From NCBI GenBank assembly GCA_023091665.1, contig JALJCQ010000026.1, positions 1,426,001-1,490,000 on the forward strand: a DNA stretch of 64,000 bases, read 5' to 3'. The DNA is from Pythium myriotylum. Its lineage: Eukaryota; Oomycota; Peronosporomycetes; Pythiales; Pythiaceae. The notes below the pieces were generated by a model that did not search any database, had not been told where the DNA came from, and saw only the letters and a list, made by a program, of their open reading frames with translations. The position numbers and the translations under genes are program-made. Below, piece after piece: positions 47,091 through 59,372 of the stretch (within the stretch, counting starts at the first letter, position 1; every line of letters starts with the position of its first letter).

Positions 47091-50012
47091 ATGGAGGATA
47101 CACATGCTGTCGCCCCAGGGCTTCTACAGTCGAGACGAACGACGTTCCCTACTGAGAGTCAAGCATCATCCCATCCAATTCCACCTCCAGACGGCATCGA
47201 AATGTCCTACCGCGCGTGCGTCCCAGTGCTTCTTCTCGTGGCGACTGCAGTCTTGTTAACGCCAGTTAAGGAGTACTACCTCGGAAACTATGTGACGAAG
47301 GCCTTCGACGAAGTGCGCGGGGACGTTGTCGGGCGAGAACTCCACCACCTCGGGGTGCTCACGAGCGGAGTCCATTTCTTTGACACGTTCGATTCTCCGA
47401 GCATCCCAATCATTGATGCTGATACAACAACCCGACTCACGCGAAGCCACGCAGCATCGCTCTCGCTGTCCGCCTTCCTTGTCCGAGCGAATCTACGGCG
47501 TGCCGATCTTCTCACTCACTTACCCCCAGAGCTGCTCAACGTCGCCGTCAATCTCATGGAGGATGGTTATGCACCACTGTGCGCTCCCACAGCATGGACA
47601 ACACAGCCGCAGCTCTTGTTCGGTAATTGGTTCCGACCATCCGGCACGAGTTTTGCCGAGACTTCGGTAGTCGATTCCCTCGCGACCGGTTCTTCAACTA
47701 CCACGAGAAGACTCCCGTGAGCAGAACTCTGGCCCACGTTGGCGACGTCACACTCGGCCTCATCTCAGTCGTGAACATGTCGGAAATCTACTTGCGTCAC
47801 TTTGACGACGTGCACGTGATTCGCAAGATCATGAAGAACGTGCAGGAAGGCTTACTTGGGATGGAGCTTCCGTCGTATACAGACGCTGTTGCCGATGCGA
47901 TCGTCGGAAAGTACAAAAAGGGCATGCCCCTCGCAGATGTGATCGAATTGCTACCCGGATCGTTTGATAGCGACCACATCTCGCTTGTCGATTTGCTCGG
48001 GATATCGAGTGTGCTGGACTTTTACTTGCAGCCCAAGCAACTCACGATGGGGGTCAACGTGAACGGCGAGCCGGCGATTCTCGCCGAAGTCACGTCTGCG
48101 ACGACATCGTACTTGACCCCAGACTACCTGATCAACACCGTGGGCATGCACTTAATCTCGACGATGCATTTGGCGCCGTTCTGGGACTGCGCGATCCACC
48201 ACACGACCATGGATAAGAAGATCTCGACAGCTAATGTTGATGCTACCGCAATGAAGCACTGTGGTGAATCACGAGCAGCGATCCTGCCGTTGTTTGCCGT
48301 GAATCTCATGTTTCTCTTCCAGAAGAAAGAGCGCGATTACACCAAAATCGACAACTCGACCACGTACACGTTGGCTCCCCAATACAGCCGAGACCCAAAC
48401 CGTGTGATCCCAGAAATCATTTCCGAGTCGCCGCTGCTGTCGACAGACGGTTCAGCTTGGACAAAGCCAAACGTGGATCTTCCCGCACCGTGGGCAGTAT
48501 CTCTACCTGTCACTCCGTACGGATACCTTTTCACTCCTGACTGTCGAAATATCGTGGCGACAGTGATGCAGCAAAGCGGGCGAAACGTGCAGAAATATCA
48601 AGCATACATCGGAGACGGACTCGGTAACTGCGCGTTCCGCGACTCACAAGAGACACCTCCACAAACGCTGTGTCGCTTGTGGATGAGGGCCGATCAAGTC
48701 GTTTTTACGGCGCTCAACGGATCCATTGTGGCTATCCCGGAGTGCGATTCACTCGTTTCTCCGGATGCCACAGGAGAAATCCAAAGTCTCCAACAACAAA
48801 ACTTTCGGCAAATTGAGTTTTTTTCGCTAGACTCGACCGAGCTCACCCGGCGCATTCGAATCCAAGACAACACGCCGCCAGATTCGCACTTTCCTGCTGA
48901 TCCTTGACCTCATCGGCGCGTGTTACTTCGTCGCTGAGTTCCTGATCATTCTCAAGAGCGTCTGGATCTTTGTCCACAACAGCCTCCATCGGCCGTTTCG
49001 ACTTCCGCCTCCTCGTCGGAACTCGACAGACACCGTTGTATCCGTATCCGAGTCCCGATCAAGTCGACTGCGGCTTCAGCAACTGTTATACTTTGATCCA
49101 ACTATCGGCGCGATCCGCCACCCCGGGACGATGGCGCTCTTGTACCTTGGTGCTGTCGGTGCACTGAGCAACGTCTTCGCGTTCGTGTGCTCGGCAAATC
49201 TATCGACCTCTCAGAACGAGAGCAGTCTCGCTATCACTTGCAAGCCAGCGATTCCGTTCAGGAGCGTGATGCTACTGCTGACGACTCTGAATAGCACCTA
49301 CTGGGTCACGCAAGTTGCGTTGCAGACGCGAACTCTGGCCGAACGACTTGACCACGCAGCGAATCCAACGTGGTATAAAAATGTGCTGGCCACGGCGGTC
49401 GGCGCAGTTGTCGTCCACTTCGGCTGCAAGGCTGTCGTGCACGTTTACTTGGACAACGTCCAATTGCGGTCAGATCCGCACTTGTACGCGGTTTTTGGCG
49501 GCGTGGTGCTCAGTTGGATACTCGTGCTCGTCTTTCTCGCAATCAACTACAAGACAACTGCTAGGAGGTTACGCGCAGCCATCATGCCGTTTACAAGCAA
49601 AAAAACTCGAAACAAGACGAAAACCTCAAGTAGACGAAGCGATCGGTCGTTGGGGTCGGGAGAGCTGCTTGTTCGCGACGCGCAGACTCGAGAGCGGTCA
49701 TTCTTGGCCAAGTGGGGCGCGAGTGAGCTCGACGACGCACTCCACTACTGCGCCACGCCCTTCATCGCTCAGGAGCTGCAGGCGTTCGGCCGGCGCCAGG
49801 CCTCGCGGCTGGGCAAGGCGCCCGTTGTAGGTGCCTACGGCAATCGTGCGACTCTGCCGCCGATTGAGATCCACGAGTTCGTGATGGTGCATTGTGCAGG
49901 CGGAGCGGCACGGTATTTGGAGACCGTGGCCTGGCAGACAAGACCTGGGACCAACGAGGTCTTGCTCACGACTGTGCGGTCGCAGAGGCGGTCGAAACAA
50001 CGCAGTCGGTGA
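47091..50012 (+). CDS. Large polytopic membrane protein of unknown family, with two changes of frame
   Basis: Three frames that clearly belong together cover about 2.9 kb. The first (47091 to about 47622) has a membrane segment VPVLLLVATAVLLTPV and a luminal-type region. The second (about 47661-48880) has HFDDVHVIRKIMKNVQ, a single hydrophobic helix near LPLFAVNLMFLF and a soluble Cys-containing domain. The third (about 48831-50012) contains TFLLILDLIGACYFVAEF, four or five more membrane helices and a basic C-terminal tail. The first change could be a 38 nt intron (47623-47660, gtaatt...ccgag) or an indel. In the second zone (48831-48907) no GT donor exists, so a 1-base indel or sequence error is likely. 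The two changes are opposite in sign. I do not recognise the family. Confidence 0.6.
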
Positions 50013-50990
50013 GACAATCGTAATGTGTGGCTGGAGTTCGGAGCACTCGTAGGTTTACTGAGGCCTGGGACCAACGGCCTGGGGCCAACGGATTCAGAGG
50101 TAGATCGCGACGAACAACGAAACCAACAGCCGGCGGGGAGATTTCTTCACGAGAGGCGACGCATATCTTCGAGATGGAGATGTCGTCTCATGCTCATCAA
50201 CGCAAAGAGCTCACACAGAACGGCAAGGCTGGGGGGAGGATGGAGGCAAGGGTGTGGTTGGGAACTTGGGGTCAGCCAACCTTTTGAAAACTGATGTAAC
50301 AAAATATAAATTCTCTCGAGCGATGACGAAAAGAATAAAAGCTAACCAAACATAAATTGCTTACCGCGAAAGTTACCCGCCGTCCCCGACCTTTCTCTGC
50401 TGATCTTGACGTCCTGGATCATCAACACGGCGGACGCTTGGTTCACTCGTGACAACCCTGACCATTCACTGGTGGCCAACTTCAAGTTGATGGTGAAGTA
50501 TCGGTCACTTCATTTGCGTAGATACTGTGCCCAAAGACCTCATTCACAAGCATAACTTTCCCGCCAACGAGGATCGGTTGGCCCACGATGAATCCTCAAC
50601 GACCCCTCACGCCGGGCGATCATTTCCGAACCCCAGAAATCCACTGCAGTCTGCTGAATGTGAACTTTTGTCTGGGTGTCTCACCAAAATTCTCGCTGTG
50701 CCGTATTTTATCGCCCCCTGTGTCCATTCTTTTTTCACGCGTAATTTATGACTGTTTGGAACTGGTCGGGGTGGAAGATTCAGCTTCGCAGTGTCCTCTT
50801 CGTGCTCGACCAACTGCGCCGCCCCACACGCGCCGACCTTTGGAGATCCTCTGCACGTCTCCCCTGTAACCCGGCGCCGTCGAGCGGGTCCGACGGACTC
50901 GAAGATTTTTTCTTTCGTATATTTTTTTCATCGACGGCAGAGCCGCGCGAGAGCCGCGCAACTGGCAGGACGAGCGAGCACACCGCACCG
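50013..50990. other. Intergenic region before the three-exon gene
   Basis: A CCTGGGACCAACG string from the end of the previous gene (49944) recurs twice near 50064-50090. The rest has short overlapping frames only. Confidence 0.45.
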
Positions 50991-53440
50991 ATGGCGACGG
51001 CAAGCACTCTATTCGCGTGCAGCTTCACGCGGCGCAACTGCCCCCATGAGCCGCTGTTTCATGACGCGTACCAGCGGTGGGTTGATTTGGTGTTATTTAT
51101 TTATTATATATTTTGTTATGTGAGACCGTGGTCCGCTGACTTCGCATGCGCTGGATTGGGTGATAGAACGAACCGCACCAAGGGCACCAAGGTCTGTCTC
51201 ACTGCGTCTCGCCGTCGTGGCAGATTTCTCTTTACTCACCCACTTCTGTTCGTTATGTAGATTCTTCGGTGAGTCTTGCGAACATCATGAGTCGACTAAT
51301 GTGCGATGACGTTTCTCACTGACGACCATCTCGTGACTCTGGAACTCTAGATGCTTCCCTCACTGCTGCCCCCGTCACATTGACCGCAGCTACTGTGGCG
51401 GGCCGGTGTACATGCAAGTCGACCTCGTCAGCGATGACAACTGCGTCGAGGACGCCTCGATTTGTGTGTTCGCGCATTTCCGCCCGCTGGTTGAACGAGG
51501 CTTTGAGATTGGTCACGATGTCTCGCGTGCTTTGTTTCGCGATGACCAGCAGACTGATACGAATCCCGCCGGTGAATGGATTGGCGCTCGATTAATGGCG
51601 TCGGCCGACCACGTACGTCTACTGGCTCGTGACTTTTTGTGATTCACGCTAGTTTTAAGAAAGCACGCTGATTCATTCCTAGACAACGTGGATGTTTGAG
51701 GTGAATCCTAGTGGGCGGTGGTACTACCAGTGGGAGAGTGGCGCGACAAAGGCCCAGCGCGCGACCGAACACGTCTTCGAGGCCTTTGTGCTGCAGCTGG
51801 ATGCAGCCTCTGAGAAGTGTCGTGTCGTGGCCAAGGCTGTCTCAAGAGAGTTCAAGATGGTCTCATTTCGTCGAGCGCCGTCTGAAACCAAGTCTGGTGG
51901 TTCAGAAGGACCAGAAGAGGTTTCTTCTCGTAGTCAGAAGGTAGGACTTGTCGCAGAAGCAGAGACGGATGAAGCGCTCGCGTCCTCTCGCTGGTCCTAT
52001 AGGGACTCTGTTGACTCCGCATTGTCAACGGATGCCGAGATGGCCTCCCAAATCCGCCCTCTGGCGAGTGGTCATTTGAGCTCAACAGAAGCGGTTCCTC
52101 TCGCAGCACCACTTGAGCGGCTCCAAAACACGGACCAAGTCCATGGAGCAGATGCGGCCCCTCTGTCGCTTCTCCCACGTTCGGAGATAGTGCAGGTCTC
52201 TCAAGATGTGGGCATTCTATTAGACTTCCTGCAGGTCATCCCGTCCACAGCTTTGGAGCTCGTCGTTCCGGAGATTAGACAGATAGTTCTTCCAGCTTTT
52301 GTCGACCGATTTGCCAGTGGGGGCCGTTTATCGCAGCTATTCACCCCACACCAGGGAGCTCACACGTGCCAAACCTCACCAAAGTTGTTGACCAGGTCTA
52401 CTCTTCGATTAGCATTGTGGTTTTTGTTCGACCGAGAGCTTGCACAAGCGCAAGAGGCCTTCCTAAACCGGGCGTCGGCGGGGCTGCTGGATAAAGTGGC
52501 ATTGTATGAGTCATATTTCTCTTGGCTTGACAGTTTACAACACTACGTCCATGACCAATTGGCTCTCACCAGTTCTACGTTAACTCTCCCAAGCCTAGCG
52601 AAGGATGCACGCCAGTGTATACTGGGTGGAACACATTCTTCGTCACACCCAAACGCATCTCTCTGTCGTGGACTAGAACCGTTCGTCGCTCAGGCTCGAG
52701 AGGTTTTCCTCGCCGGTGGAGATTTGAATTTGAGGCGACGCTCCCTCAACTCTAGTCAGTCGGGACTCGATTCGCAAACTAGTCCGCAGTATCGTCTTCG
52801 AGTCTTCGCAGCGACATGGAGGGCAGACATCCAGAGCATTCGATGGCGCGATTCGACTCTTTCGCCGACCACAAATTGCTGCCCGTCTGCATTCGTCATG
52901 ATGTGGGCCTGGCGACAGGCCCTCGGATTTAGTATTTCCGTGGACCAGGATTCCGTGTCACCGACTCTGACAATTTCGTCAATCTGGAATCCCGCGCGAC
53001 GAGCGTCGATGAACTCAGCAACGCGAGGTTCGCGACTTGTGCTCGATGGCAAGCCGCGATGGCTGCGAGTGTATCCATCGGGGGAGTCAACAAGCAGCGT
53101 CGAGCTTGGAACACAACGGCTTGGTCATTACGTCGCTTCTTTCCGAGCCGAGACGCGCGAACTGTTGGTCAACTGCTATACATGGCCGTCCCAGCTCAAC
53201 CCCTCGCCCGACTCGGCGTGTTACTGCCTTCGCTGGTGTTTGCGGCGGGTAAATGAAGACAGTTCAGGGCCCGGAGCAGAGTTAGAGGTGCTTGTCGCAG
53301 TGGAGCGAGGTCTGGTCCGCAGCGGTGTGGATGCAGAGGCGCTAGACGAGAGACCATTGATGCAGAAACTCCAAGCTGTGAGCCAGTGGACCACGGTCGC
53401 GTCCTTACAATACGCGTGTTACCGTCAGACAGAAATATAA
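50991..53440 (+). CDS. Three-exon protein of unknown function (701 residues)
   Basis: Exons are 50991-51076, 51351-51612 and 51683-53440. Intron 1 is 274 nt (gtgggt...ctctag, phase 2, junction codon CG|A). Intron 2 is 70 nt (gtacgt...ttcctag, phase 0). Splicing joins HEPLFHDAYQR to CFPHCCPRHIDRSYCGGPVY and then to TTWMFEVNPSGRWYYQWESG. The first 130 residues are Cys/His-rich (a possible metal-binding N-terminus) and the next part is beta-rich. A Ser/Glu-rich linker follows. The C-terminal half is helical with LDFLQVIPSTALELVVPEIR, then a region with many Trp and Arg. All junction phases fit, so the gene is probably functional. No family was recognised. Confidence 0.7.
51077..51350 (+). other. 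Intron 1 of the three-exon gene
   Basis: The 274 nt intron has a gtgggt donor and an actctag acceptor, phase 2. It is AT-rich at its 5' side and longer than other introns in this window. Confidence 0.6.
51613..51682 (+). other. Intron 2 of the three-exon gene
   Basis: The 70 nt intron has a perfect gtacgt donor and a pyrimidine-rich ttcctag acceptor, phase 0. It contains an in-frame stop, so it must be removed. Confidence 0.8.
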
Positions 53441-56400
53441 ATCATCCATGAGCCGACCTCGGCAGGCAGTGTCCATGCGACCGGACTTTGAACTCATGGA
53501 TGCTTCAAGGCTGATGCGACTGCCACTACACATATCAGCAGTGTGAGATTCACAAATCGATCTTCGAGTGAGCTCGGAAGTCTCACGTGATTTATCCTAC
53601 TGTATCTGAAGGCGCAATGTTAATCTCAGTACGATGCGTCAGTGGACACGAGGTGTCTCATCTCTGCTTCAAGACTCTCTGTGTTGCTTCTCGCGAGAGG
53701 CGGGACGAGGGCGCCATCTCGTCTCTGCAGGAAGACACCGATACACGATACTCGGAGTGTTTCGCATGTGTCTTGTGTCGAGCGAATCCTGAGCCGAAGT
53801 CGGCGGTGTTCCACGTTGGTGGGATGGGGTCCTGTCGCGCTATTGGCTCAAGTGTTCCTGGACCCGTACAAGTCTATTCCTTGTAAAAAAAGATTACAAC
53901 TAGGTAGTCAGAGACACAGCACGCACCCCAGAATGCCACCTTGGTCTCAGATAAGTACGAGTGACCACCCACGGACCTGGGTCGGGTCTTGGCTCACCAT
54001 CTCCACCACTCGAACACGCAATGCAGACTCCTCCTTCCCGGTTATTCCCGACAGAGGTTTGGCGTCGATAGCGCTTGGGTGCGGCACCTGGAAGGTATCG
54101 TAGCTAGGAAGACGGTCATTCAGTAGTGCTTGCATCGAGACGTTGGCACGGACATCGAAGACGTCTTTGACTGGGTGGCAATCTCTCAGCCCATGAAATG
54201 AACGACTAGTCGTGTTGTTACGAGGTTGGGCACCCACGACTAAGGTGGATTCGATTCATGGCATCACCCATTCTTGATCGAATGCGTGATCAAACGCGTT
54301 GGCGGTAGGTGAGACTCTCTGGGGCAGGTTGTCGGAGAGGAATCGCTCCCAGAAGTCCCAGGATTGCTGTGATCGGATCTGTCTATTGATCGCGTTAGGA
54401 TGCCCGCACTATCACCACCAGGGTTTCTCAATCGATGCGCTGCTCTCGCACAGGGGGCTCCTACGAAGCTTGAGCGCAAGTGCCTACCAGACGCGACTCA
54501 AAAATGTTCAAGTATTTGTTAAGGCTTTCGCATTCGGTGTACAATGGAGCTACACGGTTGACTCTGGCAAGATGCAAGCGGCAACGTACCAAGACGTGAT
54601 ATACACACTCGCCTTATCGCTGACGACAGAAGTATAGAAGCCGCGTTCAAACCGACAATTGGCGATTCTATAACCCCTGGTGATCTGATATGATTTCTCA
54701 GTCTCGTAATGGAGACACTTCAACACTTCTGAAACTCGGACAGCGAGTGTCAAGTCAAAATTCCCTCGAATCTCAACTACTTCATTGATGAAGACGTTGT
54801 GTTTTGTTGGCTTCGGGCCAGCCTGCTTTGATTCGTGTGAAGACGCTTCCTACTCAAGTATGGACTTGTTGGAAATCACCGCCACATATTTCTATACGGA
54901 CGACACGTTCCATTCCCAGAGTTCGGATGTCAACTGGAATGGTCGGGGGTTGCGATGAGATCCTCTTTTGCTAATACCTGATCGTTCACGCGATGAACAA
55001 TGTTCGGTTGAGGATATAAATGGCCACTTGATCGACCAAGCAGCCGGGGTAATCGAATATATCTCGCCAGTACCGACAGTATTCGATAATTTGAAGACGA
55101 TATCCGAGAGATAAACGAGTCGTCAACACCGTGGCTCTCTGGCTCTTCCTGGTATTTAATTACTGCATGATTCAAGATTTGCACAGTGACAAGCCCAACG
55201 GCGTCGAGAACCTGTGCGACTACATAATCGCAATCGACATATATTCAGTTGTGAGTAGAAACGGAAGGTCACAACTGTTCGAGGGCGATCTCTGCGACGG
55301 TCGAAGGAGCTCGTATCAGCTTTCCTCGATTTCTTTCACGACCGTAGGCGTCGACTGTAAGCATGCACGTGGGATAAAACTTTGGGCCTGTGGAGCGAGC
55401 AACGTTCGGTATACTAGTAGTCTTCTCCTCAACTAATGATTGAGTGTCGTTTCCGAAATCTGCTTTCCTATGGAGTATCCGTACGATGAGGCCCACCGTA
55501 ACGAAAGCTCAGCATACAAAGACTTTATAAATTATCCTCGATTGAGGCTCGCTGTAGACTTGCGTCAACGGAACCAACACTCCTCTCGTGTTGATGGCGT
55601 TACACGATTTGATCTGTTAGGGTCTCCCGCAAGGTGAAGAAAACATGTTTCATCCCAACAGAGGCAGAGAACAAATAGTGGACTTCAGTCCAACCCTGTG
55701 GACTCCTGTCTGCTTCTTGAAGCAACTTCATCCGATCAACAGGTAGAGAGAGAAATGACCGTGGGTGGTGACGGTTTTGGTGAGATGTGTATTGCCTGTT
55801 GTCCGCAGATGATTTCCAATCTCTCAACGGTAATACAGCAATACAGCACACTCACCCAATTTGCTTACGTCCATTCGTTCGTGAATTGTTCGAACGACGA
55901 ACGCAGACCACCACGTCTTACCGCACTCTGCAGCCTCTTTATGCAAGCGCGCAAATTGGCTGACCTCTTTGAATTCGCAGCATGGACCCCACACGCGCCG
56001 GCCCACAGCAGGTTGGCTGGAAAATTGGTCAGATTCGGCTCGTCGGGCGCCGAGAACCACACCACCCTCCTCGATCCCCAAGCCGGCCATCCTGACTTGT
56101 CGAATTCGCTGCACCAGGACCTGCGTACTCACGGACGCACCCCGTTGATATCTGAGAGGCCTGCATGTACAAGCCTATTAGGATTCACAGGATGAACTCA
56201 ATAGACTACACTTTGCATCATCGTCATAGTTGTTCGAACGAGGTGCAAAAGCACGTGAAGAGCATTTGCACACTTGGTGTACCCATTTCGATTATGTTAG
56301 AAACGTTTCTATCCTCTCTACATGGGTACATCCACTGAATCACATTTCCGCCAATGGCAATGGAGTAGTCTCATCGTTGTGACCCTCTTCTACTACTGAA

Positions 56401-56682
56401 GACCACCTGGCTTGCGTGCTACGTGGATCCACTACGGAAACAATCGTCTGGCTGATCCCATGAACACCAATGGAAGAGACGCCTGATGCCTCGACTGGTT
56501 CTGTCCTCTTCTTCGCACTGTGGCCAGCCGGATCAGTCAAGAAGGCGGATCCCCACTCGCTGCCGCAACTTGAAACGGCGAACTTCTACTTGGGCTGCCC
56601 AACCTCTCGGTGGATCCTTCCGTGCCAAGCTATCGCCTCACCAGTCTTCTCAGTCTTCAATTTTATTGTATGAGAACACGCG
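53441..56682. other. Gene-poor region (3.2 kb), probably decayed sequence
   Basis: Only scattered frames of 60-165 codons are seen on both strands and none has a recognisable domain. Base composition is more AT-rich than in neighbouring genes. A minus-strand frame at 54930-55184 (with RYIRLPRLLGRSSG and VLAKEDLIATPDHS) has a faint retroelement-like look that I could not confirm. The stretch is best read as old transposon or pseudogene debris. Confidence 0.4.
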
Positions 56683-57261
56683 ATGTCTCGTCAACGTCAA
56701 TGGCTCGTGATACTCGCCTTCGCGCTTTTCCTGACCATCGCCCACGCCGCTGCCGCGCCCACTCGAAGCCTCCGCGGAGAAGTCGATACGCAAAATAAAA
56801 CAGAAAACCACCAAGTCGAGACACCAATCGTTGAAAATACAACGACTCTGGGGGATGCGAATGGGGTTCACGTTTTGGTCGATGACTCGGGGACGTGGCA
56901 TCTCGTGGAGAATGCGACACCAAGCGAGATGCCTTCTACGAATGCGCCTATCGCGACGCCACCACCGACGAATCACACAAACGGCGAAGCATCTTCAAAC
57001 GGTACCGCCAGCTTGACTGTCCACTCTCCAAACAAGACCGACTCCTCCAGCTCAGGCATACATTCGGCTCAAGTCGATCTCAAGGAAAAGATCGATGACA
57101 AGGCTCCCGCGACGGCGTCGTCGACTGCCACTGCAGTACACCACCGCACTCCAATGGCTGGCTTTGTACTCGTCGGCGCCATGGCGATTCTCTGCGTTGG
57201 CATTGCGGCCGGCATCAAACGCAAGCAGACTCAAGCGGTTGACCATGGTCAAGACCACTAG
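56683..57261 (+). CDS. Small secreted single-pass membrane protein, RxLR-like, array member 1
   Basis: This 192-residue protein has a signal peptide (residues 1-24) and then RSLR at 28-31, matching the RxLR host-targeting motif of oomycete effectors at the usual distance, with an acidic stretch after it. The middle is rich in Asn, Ser and Thr with several N-glycosylation sites and contains VDDSGTWHLVEN, the array's shared short motif. A single membrane helix (about 157-180) includes VGAMAILCVGIAAGI and is followed by basic KRKQ. A type I membrane protein fits better than a soluble effector, because RxLR effectors normally lack a membrane segment. Confidence 0.75.
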   Translation: MSRQRQWLVILAFALFLTIAHAAAAPTRSLRGEVDTQNKTENHQVETPIVENTTTLGDANGVHVLVDDSGTWHLVENATPSEMPSTNAPIATPPPTNHTNGEASSNGTASLTVHSPNKTDSSSSGIHSAQVDLKEKIDDKAPATASSTATAVHHRTPMAGFVLVGAMAILCVGIAAGIKRKQTQAVDHGQDH

Positions 57262-58157
57262 GACATTATTTTAAACTCGCACTGAATCAGAGCATATAAA
57301 ACTGTGATATGAGCTTCTTCAGGCGCCAATGATCCCAAATGCTACCTACTCTTGATGATTAGTTGCTGGCAGTGCACCGGCGGAATCTGTTGGTAGAAGT
57401 CTGGATATGAGTTGGCTCTCTTCATGTAGAGGCACGTCAACAATGTCACAAGGATGACCAGATCCACGGTCCAATCCATAAACTAGCGAACAAGCGGTAG
57501 CACTCCAGTGGTCTTCATCACGTGATGAGTGTGCTCGGCCCAGAGAACCATTGTGGTGACACAGTTGCGTCCCTTCTCAGTGATAGCTAGTCGCACTCGG
57601 ACGGTGCTCTTCTACACCTACGAGAGCCGCAGCGTCTACATCGATCGCTGACCATCCCTTCATAAGGTCTGGCCCTTCACGACCTTTGGCGCGGAACCTC
57701 ACTAAACCCTCATCTTGCTAGCATACGATATTTCAATTACTGATCCATCGTGACGTAAGCAAAACGATGCGCGTTTTTATGAGTAGTTCTCTGTGGGTGA
57801 TGGTACGACTTTGCTAGAGGAGTGTCGGGTAGGATTTACGGCGGATACCTAGTGCAACTAATTGTTGTCTGCATTCTCTCAGAGGTAGACAGTCACCACT
57901 AGGGAGAGGCGAGCCATCTGGGACCCCACGGCCTGTGAGCCATCCCACCAAGGTGGCATCTGCTGAACTTTTCTCGCTGAAATGCAAAACAACTCTCCCA
58001 GCCCTCTCAGCGTGATGAGGCACTGATGTGCTCTGGTCATCTCTCTGACAACAAGTCATGTTTCGAACGAGCCACCTTCCTTCACTGTGGCCCGCTGGTC
58101 ACGATGAAATTGTCGGCGCTGCTCATTCTCCAACTCTACGAGTTGCACGTTGCTCCC
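57262..58157. other. Spacer between array members 1 and 2
   Basis: No gene is seen. A minus frame of 81 codons (57814-58059) is unrecognised. Confidence 0.45.
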
Positions 58158-58643
58158 ATGAGAAACATCACCGCTAAATTGCTGGTGATCTGCTCGCTAG
58201 TGATTTGCATAGCAAACTCATTTTCAACGGCGATGGGCTCGTCGCTGCGAAGAAGACTCGAAGACGTCACTCCAGTGACTGACACTCCGGAGGGTTCTAC
58301 CCCGCTTTCACCGCCGCTTGATCAAGTAACAACAGAAGCAATCGAGACGACAGCTCCACAGCCAGTCGATGGCCCCTCCTCCTCCTCCTCCTCTTCGTCG
58401 TATTCTTGGGAGCTGGTCGAGGCATCGAGTGCGTCCAAGGGAATAAAAGATGAAGGTCTCGCGATGTCCGAAAAAGAAGTTCCTTCGACGAACGCCACAG
58501 CCCACGGCAACAATGTTGGTGGGGCGAGTCATGCACGAACCGGGGGGTTCAACTTTGGCCCAGTGTTGCTTGGAGCCATAGGAGTCGTGTGCGTTGGAAT
58601 GGCCGCACACTTCGCAAATGAGCGAAAACAAGTTTTGAAGTAA
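58158..58643 (+). CDS. Small secreted single-pass membrane protein, array member 2
   Basis: This 161-residue protein starts at MRNITAKLLVICSLVICIAN, a good signal peptide; an upstream in-frame ATG at 58107 would add a less signal-like stretch. SSLRRRLEDV follows the cleavage site as a degenerate RxLR region (RRLE). A run of eight Ser precedes SWELVEAS, the reduced form of the array motif. The membrane helix has VLLGAIGVVCVGMAAHF and a basic tail NERKQ. Confidence 0.7.
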   Translation: MRNITAKLLVICSLVICIANSFSTAMGSSLRRRLEDVTPVTDTPEGSTPLSPPLDQVTTEAIETTAPQPVDGPSSSSSSSSYSWELVEASSASKGIKDEGLAMSEKEVPSTNATAHGNNVGGASHARTGGFNFGPVLLGAIGVVCVGMAAHFANERKQVLK

Positions 58644-59000
58644 TATTCAGTTTGTCGTTTTCAAGCATCTGTTCGGTTGCGCCTCTCTGAGCGGTGCAAC
58701 GATGTCCGATGGCTACATTTCTGCAAACTGACGTACTTGATGGAAAACTCCCACTGTGGCGTGATCTGATTCTCGTGTGTATGGATCATAAACCCATGGT
58801 TTTGTGGGTCTCATGGGATGATAGTGATTGCGGACTCGGACTTTCCATCTTCGGGATCACAGCAAACAGACATCTGCACGGATTCACTGACGTTCGAGGA
58901 AACAATCCAGAACGCGCCCGGCTCTAAAAGTGAACTCACCTAGCCAAACCCCATTGGCGTCAACTGCGTCGGAGACACTTCCGTATTTGCTCTGTCGAGC
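58644..59000. other. Spacer between array members 2 and 3
   Basis: Nothing recognisable. It is the shortest spacer in the array. Confidence 0.45.
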
Positions 59001-59372
59001 ATGTGGCCGTCGAAGAAATCGCTTGTCGTTGGCCTCGCCCTCGTCACGGCAACAGCACAGGCCGATGCCTCGTTACGGCAGCTTCGTTCGGAAGTCAGCA
59101 ACAGCACCTCCCACCCGACAACGATCAAGGACGACGATGGAGAGTGGCAGCTCGCGCACAACGTGACCGTCCAGCCTCCAGGCACTGTCGGACCTAGCAA
59201 TGATACGAAACACTTCCAAGAGTTCGCAGCGACGCCGACGCCGACAGCCACTACGCATACGCAGTCGAGCCAATCCACTCCCATGGGCGGACTCGTCGCA
59301 ATCGGCGCGATTGGCATTGTTGCTGTGGGCATCGCAGCTGCAGTCGCGCACAAGAAGAAGCAACAACACTAG
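59001..59372 (+). CDS. Small secreted single-pass membrane protein, RxLR-like, array member 3
   Basis: This 123-residue protein has a signal peptide to about Ala22 and then RQLR at 26-29 with SEV after it. The shared motif is complete: DDDGEWQLAHNVTVQP. A Thr/Pro/Ser-rich stalk leads to the membrane helix with AIGAIGIVAVGIAAAVA and a cytosolic HKKKQQH tail. Confidence 0.78.
   Translation: MWPSKKSLVVGLALVTATAQADASLRQLRSEVSNSTSHPTTIKDDDGEWQLAHNVTVQPPGTVGPSNDTKHFQEFAATPTPTATTHTQSSQSTPMGGLVAIGAIGIVAVGIAAAVAHKKKQQH

Noticed and set aside
54930..55184. Minus frame with a retroelement-like look
   Set aside because: There are no catalytic motifs, no adjacent polymerase or LTR, and the frame is only 84 codons.
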